64,000 nt of DNA from NCBI GenBank assembly GCA_009746045.1, contig RPFO01000774.1:246001-310000 (forward strand). Reading direction: 5' to 3'. The translations under genes and the position numbers were made by a program. The DNA is from Mesostigma viride. Taxonomy: Eukaryota; Streptophyta; Mesostigmatophyceae; Mesostigmatales; Mesostigmataceae. Positions 31,901 through 40,900 of this stretch are shown here, piece after piece. Each line of letters opens with the position of its first letter. Within the stretch, counting starts at the first letter, position 1. The notes below the pieces were generated by a model, which did no database searches, was not told the DNA's origin, and was given only the letters and a program-made list of their open reading frames with translations.

Positions 31901-34900
31901 TTGTGCGCGTGGCGTACGCGCAGCCGGACGCGGCGCGCTGGCGCGAGCGGTGGGTCTGCAACAAGGGGTTTGTGGAGAAGGGGGGTGGGTCTACAACAAG
32001 GGGGTTGTGGAGAAGGGGGTTGGGTCTACAACAAGGGGGTTGTGGAGAAGGGGGGTGGGTCTACAACAAGGGGGTTGTGGAGAAGGGGGTTGGGTCTAAA
32101 ACAAGGCCGGTTAAGCGCACTCTTAGTTAGGCTGGCCGTGAGGAAGGGGGTTAGTGGCCAGTGGCGTAGGTAGCCATTCAAAAGGGCATCTACAAGGTAG
32201 CCATTCAAAAGGGCCGTATATTAATGTGGGAACGACAAGTTCAAGCCTGTCCTTGTCCTCATGCAGAGTGTGTGTGTCTGCTTGCCTCACGTGGGGCGCG
32301 CATGGCTTGCCCGCCATGACAAGAAAGCCGTGATGCGCTTGCAAGCCGTCTGCGAGCCAGGGGAATCCTGACTGCCCGCCCTGGTGCGTGCCTCCCCTCG
32401 CATGCTCCACTGGTACGGCCCAAGCCGTGCCATATTATTATGCTGCCGTCCGCCTGTTGTCATGACACTGCCCCACCCTACTAGCTCTAGCGCAGGTCTC
32501 AGACTTTGACCCCCCCCCCCCCCCCGATACATGCCCCAACGTGTGCGGCGCGGTGGCACCCCACTGCGCCCGTGTTTGTTGCGCCCGTGTTTGTTGCGCC
32601 CGCGCAGCTTTGCCGTCGACACCCCTCCAGCGCTGGTGCTTGTCAAGGAGGACGACGAGCCGGCGGTCGTGCGATATGGTAGGTGGTGGGATAAGGTACT
32701 GTATGTGCCGGTCGTGCGAAATGGTAGGTGGTGGGATAAGGTACTGTACGTGCCGGTCGTGTGAAATGGTAGGTGGTGGGATAAGGTACTGTACGTGCCG
32801 GTCGTGTGAAATGGTAGGTGGTGGGATAAGGTACTGTATGTGCCGGTCGTGTGAAATGGTAGGTGGTGGGATAAGGTACTGTATGTGCCGGTCGTGTGAA
32901 ATGGTAGGTGGTGGGATAAGGTACTGTACGTGCCGGTCGTGTGAAATGGTAGGTGGTGGGATAAGGTACTGTACGTGCCGGTCGTGCGATATGGTAGGTG
33001 GTGGGATAAGGTACTGTACGTGCCGGTCGTGTGATATGGTAGGTGGTGGGATAAGGTACTGTACGTGCCGGTCGTGTGAAATGGTAGGTGGTGGGATAAG
33101 GTACTGTATGTGCCGGTCGTGTGAAATGGTAGGTGGTGGGATAAGGTACTGTACGTGCCGGTCGTGTGAAATGGTAGGTGGTGGGATAAGGTACTGTACG
33201 TGCCGGTCGTGTGAAATGGTAGGTGGGGGGGGGGGGGATGAGAGGTACTGTGTGAGGTCGTGGGGGGGGCGGGGGTAGAGATGGTAGCAAACGCCAGCTA
33301 TTCCACCGCAGCACTTCCATCGTGCGTATCATCAAGGCAAGTGCCGCGGTTCCTCTAGGTACCTTCAAACTAAATACTTGAAGCAACAAGACTTCATCTG
33401 CTGTTTTCTTCTCATGAGCTTCGCCATTTCCCTGTGCTAGCATGCCGCTCGCGTTTTGGGGGGATGCATGTCCTGACGACCTCTCTTCTGTGCCACCACT
33501 TGTTGCTTGTCACCTGGCTCATCTTGCACGTTTGCCACCTGTCGCATCTTGCGCGCTTGCCACCTGGCAGGCGCGCTAAAGCGGTCGGAGCTGGAAGCCC
33601 TGTTGTGGGAGCACCGGTTCCAAGGTGGGTGGGTGGACCTCTTTTGTGTCTGGCTGGATTGCACCCTTGCCCTAGTCACTGCTGTGTCATGGATGTTTCC
33701 CTAGTCATCACTGTGTGGGTGGAACATACCCCAGTCGCCATGGCTTGCACGTGTGCTGCACTTTCACCCGAGAGGCGGCTGAGAACGAGCCGGAGCCCGT
33801 AGGTCGCTGGAGCGAGAGATGTATGCATGTGCGGGTTTGCGTCGCACGACCGAGCTAAGTTGTGTGCATGGGGCGAGATGCGTCGCTGCAGGCAACGGGT
33901 GTGTGTCGGCATAAGCCTTCGATCTTTGACCATCGCATGGTTATGATAAGAGAGATAGGCAAGGGGTGCTCATACTAGTCACGCGGAACTGCTCATCATC
34001 GACAGTGGGTGGCGACATTCGTGATGGGGTGATGCTATCAGGTGTCACAGCTCCGAGACATGCAGCTCAGGGAGGCAGGAAGGTGTGTTGAACTGGTAGC
34101 GCCGTGCTGGGCCATGCCTCGCGTACGCAGGCCGCCAAGTCATGTGCGTCAATGTGAGAGTAGGCACGCCTGCACCTGTGCCGTTTGCATGTCCTGCGGG
34201 CTGCCTTTCCCATGCTCCAGCTGCCAGAAAATTAAAGGATGTGCTAGTAGGACAAAAGATACTTCTTTTTTTCTACTGCCCAATTCAAGCCGACACGTTA
34301 ACCGTTACCACGCAGTGATGCCTGCAAGGTCCGACAAGTGACACTGCCCTCCTCATCCCAGAGCCATTACTCCCCCTTCTTATCCCTGAGCTGAGGGAAT
34401 ACTCCTGGTGTGCCCCTGTGGATGTGGGCGGGCTGTGGCCTCGGGCACCCGCAGTCGTCCCCACGCTGCGGCGCGCCACCCTGGAGGACTTGGGCTGTGC
34501 AGGTGCGGCCGCCAGCTCGCCGGCGGCATCCAGCACCGACAAATCACAGGCGAGGAAAGGGGCCTCCCAGCCGGGCAGGCCATCGCCGCCCCTGTGCGTT
34601 GTGCTGGCGGGGGCGCCGGGGCCGGAACGGGCTGCCCTTCTCAAGGTCGGTGGGCGTTCTGAGACGAGGATGGGGTCGTATCATTCGTGGCTATCTGACC
34701 TGAATGGTGCAGCTGCCCGCCACGTGATTGGTTTGCCCCAGGACGCGCGCTCACGGCGGGTGGTCATGCTGGGATAGCATGCAGGGACAGGCTGCTGGTG
34801 GCCGCTGAACAAGCTGTCTCGTACAAAATGAGCAACTCTGTCGCGATTTTTATGGACACTGAGTCGGCACGAAGCAACAAGTGCAAGTATATGGTTCTCC

Positions 34901-37900
34901 CGATTTCTGGCCTGCGCTGGTTGTCTCCTTGATATGGTAGCTCGATGACATGCCACCCTTGCACCTTTGCCACCCGGCCGATTCTTTTTCTTTTTCAGCG
35001 AAGTGGCCAAACGACCACATACCCAGTTCCACCCACTCACACTGCGGCCCATGATGGTGTGGGGCCTAAGTGGCAGACCCACTTGTTTACCAACATTTAC
35101 CCACTTATTCACCAACATTTACCCACTTGTTTACCAACATTTACCCACTTGTTTACCAACATTTACCTACTTGTTTACGAACAATTTCCCACGTGTTTAC
35201 GTGGTGGCCATTGCTATATCCAGCGACGCTCCACACGGACACGTGTAGCCACTCATCCCATATTCGACGGAACCCGCTTCCGCCCAACCCAGTATTTCTA
35301 AGCCCGATACTTTTGCACATTTGCCCCCAAGTGCCCCAACGGATCGCTCTACATTGCATCATTCCAGCTGTAGGAGGTATTCGTGACATCCACGTGCGTG
35401 CCTCATTACACATCCATGGGGGTGTCCCATTCGTGGCATCTGCATGCGCGCGACCGGCCGCAAAGCTGATGCCCTCGGTCCCTTGGTGTGCACTTACCCG
35501 CGCGGTCGTGCGCGGTGTTCGTTGGCCCTCAGGACCTGCGGCTGCTGAAGAGGTCCCTACTGGCGGAGCGGAGGAGCAGCCGAGGGGGAGGCTTTGACCC
35601 AGCATCCGCCCCATTGCAAGACAGGCAGCGTGCGGCGTCGCTGGTGGCTGCGGGCAAGCTGGTGTTTGCGTGGGTGGACGGCCCAGAGGACAAGGTGGGT
35701 GGGTGTGGGGGTTTAGAATTGGGGGACAGAATTGTTTTATGTGAGGGACAGGTTTTTGGAAAGATTCTCTCACTACTGGTTTTTTCCAGTAGTGAGCGTG
35801 AGGGGCGGCAAGTGCCACGGCCGTAGTGGGCTTGAGAGAGGATTGGCTGCTCCCCATGGGTGAGGCGGGCGGTAGCTCAGACCTAGTAGACAGCGGTGAC
35901 ATGGCTGTGGTCCGAAGGATGCGTGGTGTGCCTGCATGCCTGCCTGGATCGTGTGCTTGTGCTGCCACATCGGTAGCAAATCTTTCCCATGTGCAGCGTA
36001 GTGGATGGTGCTGCGTCCGTGTGCCGAGTAGCTGATGGTGCTGTGTCCGTGCTTGTCCCTCACACGGCAGCGGGACATGCCATGCTATGGGATGTGTGTA
36101 GGTCGACCTGTGGGGCAAATGCGTGACAGATGTTTGGCCAGCACTGGCACTTTCTCCTTGCTACACACATGCGCATGGCAAGCCCATGGCAAGCCCATGG
36201 CAAGCCCATGACAAGCGCACGACAAGCACATGACAAGCACATGACAAGCACATGACAAGCGCATGACAAGCACATGACAAGCACGTGACAAGCACATGAC
36301 GAGCACATTACAAGCACATGACAAGCACGTGACAAGCACATGGCAAGCACATGACCAGCACATGACTTTCGATGATGCTGTGCCTCTCTCTTGCAGGCCT
36401 ACTGCGAGTTCCATCTCGGCACCCACGCTGTGGCATGCAGCCACACAGCACCCGAACCGCCATCGCCAACGGGGGGACAGGAGAGGAGCAGCGGCCAGCA
36501 TCATGCCACGATGGATCATCCGCTGTCGCTGGCGTCCGCGTTCCAGCGGGGCCTGGGCCTGTTTGCCATCCTCCCGGCCAGCGACAAGCCCAGCGAGGCA
36601 TCCGCCACAGGGGACAGGTCGAACAGGGAGAGGGGGGTGCGTGCCGGCCAGCAGCAGGCGGGGGGGGCAGGGAAGGGGGGGCGGACGGCACCAGAGGATA
36701 CCGGCACGCCGCATACGCGGGCGAATGGGACCATGATGAGGTGAGTGGCGGCTGTGGCCATGGTGGGGGCTGTGGCCATGGTGGGGGCTGTGGCCATGGT
36801 GGGGGCTGTGACCATGGTACTATACGCCATGGTGGGACTAATGGCCGCGGCGGGCCCAATCATTGTAGGTCCCACTATCCTGAGGGCACGGTGTCCCCGT
36901 TCCGATAGGTGCTGGAGGGGATCGGGAGGGGTATTGCATGGCCTAATACCTGCGTGCGGGGGCATCGCTGCGGCAGGAGAGAGCGATGTGCGCTGGGAAA
37001 CCAGCGGCTGCCTCCTATCATCCAGGGAGTAGTTTACATACTTTCTCTGGTGCATCGAAATATCTCAAGAGCCATGCACCGGGGGTAGGTCGTGTCTGGT
37101 GTAAACATGTCGCCATCCTTGTGCCTGCAGCCGTGGACATTTGTTTCCATGGGGTGTGCCTGCTACTGTCACATGACTGGTGGTGGTGGGTGAACGGGAT
37201 GCACAGATGCATCGGCGCATGTGCGTGCTTCCATGTGGTGCTTGGGGCGCATGGAACGGCCTTCCTGCTGCTGACGGCTACTTTTACTTTTTTTACTTTT
37301 TTTACTTATTGGTTGTACTGGGCCAAGGAGCCTGTGCCATGCCTTGAGCATTATTGTGCTTCATGATACATTCAGGTTATATTTGGGGCCCAAGCCATCC
37401 AGCCAATCTTTTCTACAAGGACTTCTAGTGGTGGGTGATGAGCCGCCCATGCAGACACGTTCACGCGCACTGCCCTAACTACACACGACGCACCTGTCCC
37501 GTAGGCTACACACACTTTGAGAGCACGGTCGTGGTCAATCCGTTGTAGCCGATGTGGGCTGATAGGAAACTGGCCTAGCCCTTTCACTGCCTGGCATGCT
37601 GCCTATCGCATTAGCAAACCAGGCCCCCTTTGAGCCCTTCACGGGGATATATGTTTCAGATGGATTCTGCTCACAACGAACGCTGCCTGATCGGCTACAC
37701 CCGATGGCTCATGCGAGATGGTCCTGCATCAAGTCCATTTAAATCGAGCTCATCGGACAATCGTGCGATCAAGTCCATCTTAACTACACAGCCCATTATG
37801 CGGCTGTGCCTGTGCCCGTGCGCTGCCACTGCCACTACCACCACACGCCACTGCCACTGCTACATACTCGCCAGATCGTGCGCTGGGCGCTCGGGCTGTT

Positions 37901-40900
37901 GGACACCGCGGCAGGGAGTGCAGAGGCAGGCATGCCTGCACAGGTATGCCCGCATGCGGCACCACGCCTGTCCTCCATGGACACGATCTCACTGGGAAAC
38001 ATCTACTCCAATCGTCCAGGGTCACGACTGCTGCCTCTCCATGTGTACGCCATGGGCCATGGCCGGCCGTGGTCCGTCCAGGCTCCGTGCTTGCCTCTTA
38101 GCTAGGTTATACGCGGCCTTGTAAACCCTGCACCCCCCCTTGTAAGATGCAGCATCGCGGCCATGCTTGCGCAAGTCCCTCGTGGCCCACTTATCTTTAC
38201 CCAGAGAGTCAGGGGGCTTTGCGTGGGCGGGTCTGCCATGATGCCACGCTGTACACGGCCGCCAGCTGTATCGCTCCGATCCACACACCCTGGCGCACAA
38301 GAGGGTTGGGGGAGGAGGCTTGATGCAATGGGGGCATGTAGCGGAAAATTGTTTTGTCGGACTTATTAGGAATTCTAACAATGCCCAACGCCATATGTAT
38401 AAAGTTTGCTCTGCTGCCCACCACCATCTGCTATATAGAGTGGTTTACTTTGCTTGGAAGCAGGGTGGAAGAGGGAGACGGTCTCATGAGTAATTCATTG
38501 AGTATGGCAGTGAGTAATGCACGTATGCCACTGTGGGCATCCGTCCATGTCTGTTTCTGGTCACGCCCCCCCTGGTCCGCTCCCTCCACCAGGTGCTGGT
38601 GTCACCCCCGGGCGTGCTGCCCCCGCCACTACACAAGGAGGCGGGGCCGCCGCTGCTTGCGTGGCTGCAGGACGCCGGCCTGCGCGGTTGGTACCAGCTC
38701 GCGGACTGGGTGGAGGACAGCGCAGCGCGTGTGCTGTCGGCCCACCGCCAGGAGCTTGCCCTGGTCGCGCTCGTAGGCATCACGCTGGGAGTGATGTGGA
38801 TGTTCGGCATGTCGCTGGGCGACCCGAACCGCCAGCACATGGGCGCGGGGGAGGCGGAGGAGCGCTCGCGGCATCAGGTAGGGGCATGCGTTGCCTGGTT
38901 TCTTGTCGTGGCCCCACGTGGTCGCAAGGTGGGGGGGTATCATCCTGTCATCCCGCTAGGAGTGTGGTACGGGCGTGCAATTCCACCAGGAAAGGCCTAC
39001 TGTTTTGTTGGAGTGCATCGCGGCATGGATGCTCGCTGCCTAGCCAAGGCACCCACATCCCAGTGCCGATGGCCTTTGCATTGGTGGGGAAGGGTCATTA
39101 GGACAAGCGTTGAGAGGAGGAACTCTGCATCTTCGCTGCGCGGTTTGCAGAGGAGGGAATCTGTATCTTCACTACGCTATGGAAGCATGGGCCGTGAGTC
39201 TTTCCCTTGGTGCCTTGTGCGAGCTGTTTACCTCCCATGTCTAGCGTGCGCGATGCTATTGTGTGCCTCACGCATAAGCACTACCGGCGTGGGGCCATTC
39301 ACATATGATACTGTAATAGCCTGAGGTGTTCTGAACTGGTTGCTCCTACAGCACTGGCTCAATGCTGGCGCTGTGTTGACATGCTTCCGGCCCGGCATTC
39401 TCACACTTCTCCGCAGCAGCCTCGGACGATTATTGCTGTCATCACACATGTGGACCTGTTGCCCCCGGTGCTCCGTCCTCATCCGTCACTCTGTCCCTTT
39501 CATGGGAGTCGTGGTGAAGGCAAGCGTTGCATTTTTTGCACCGCCATCTTCTCTCTTCGCCAAAACCAGATGTGCATTCCCTCGCTTGCCCATCATGTAT
39601 TCCACTCGTGGAATACCAACACATCTGAGTAGATTTAGTTGAGCTTGTTATACGCGTATATGAGTGTACGCGTAATATGAGCATACTCGGGTTGTCTCAT
39701 CGGCGCACGCTCGTGTGCGGGTCGCTGATATTGGTGTGTGACATCTCGCAGCATCGGGCGGCACAGCACGGCGAGGCGCAACGCTCGAGCGACCACGGCG
39801 ACCCTTACGATGAAGGGGGGGACGGTGATGAGGCAGATCCCGTGGCGGCCGCCGGCACCAAGCCCGGGGCTCGAAGAAGGCAAGGGGCGAGGTCCTCGCC
39901 GGAACGGGAGCACCCCCCTGGAGCGGAGGGCAGGGCCACGCAGGGATGGGGCGACATGAGGGTATCGCGGCACCTCATGCTCACAAAAGCAAACGCCCAC
40001 CTGCTGCCCAAGGGGGGGAAATACGTCCTGACCATGGTCTACTGGCGGACGAGGTACGCGGTGCGGGCGGTTTTGGTGGAGCAGGTGTGTGCTGGCTTCT
40101 GGTGGAGCAGGTGTGTGCAGGTGTATGGGCCGATGAGGTACGCGGTACTGGTCTCGCAGCGGATGAGGTGGGGTGGCGTGGCACACCGGGTAGCCATAGG
40201 GTTCTGGGATCACCGGAGGCATTCTGCCGACAGGAACCTCGTTGTGGGGATGGGGCTGTTGTTAGACTACAGTCAGGCAAGCACCAGTAAACAACGTATC
40301 AACAGGCATCATGCATCTGTTGTCGATGTGTGTGTGTGCCTACTCTGCTTTCCAGCCTGACATTCAGATGTGAGGATAGAATGCATAGGTGGTGATGATG
40401 CAGGTTGTGGTGATGATGCAGGTGTGTGGATGAAGCAGGGCTCCCTTGCAACAGGGGCACCTTCTGCCGGGCCATAGGGCAGCTGACATTCATGAGCCGG
40501 TGGACCAGCTAGCTACTTGCCACAACATCGGTTCGTCACAGCACCGATGAATGAGACTCTGTCTGCAGGGTGCTCTGCCTGTGCGGTGTGCCTGTTGCGA
40601 GATGAGCCTAGGTGGGCGGTGACAGTTTTCTTATTTCCCTGGCAAAGAAAACGAGGTGCACATGGCCTGTTGCGACATGAGCCTAGGTGGGCCGTGACAG
40701 TTTTCTTATTTCCCTGGCAAAGAAAACGAGGTGCACATGGCCTGTTGCGACATGAGCCTAGGTGGGCCGTGACAGTTTTCTTATTTCCCTGGCAAAGAAA
40801 ACGAGGTGCACATGGCCTGTTGCGACATGAGCCTAGGTGGGCCGTGACAGTTTTCTTATTTCCCTGGCAAAGAAAACGAGGTGCACATGGCCTGTTGCGA

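Noticed and set aside
32541-33278. A 245-codon frame with GGGIRYCTCRSCEMV repeats
   Set aside because: A 45-bp repeat product in a different frame from the conserved exon. The array is intronic.
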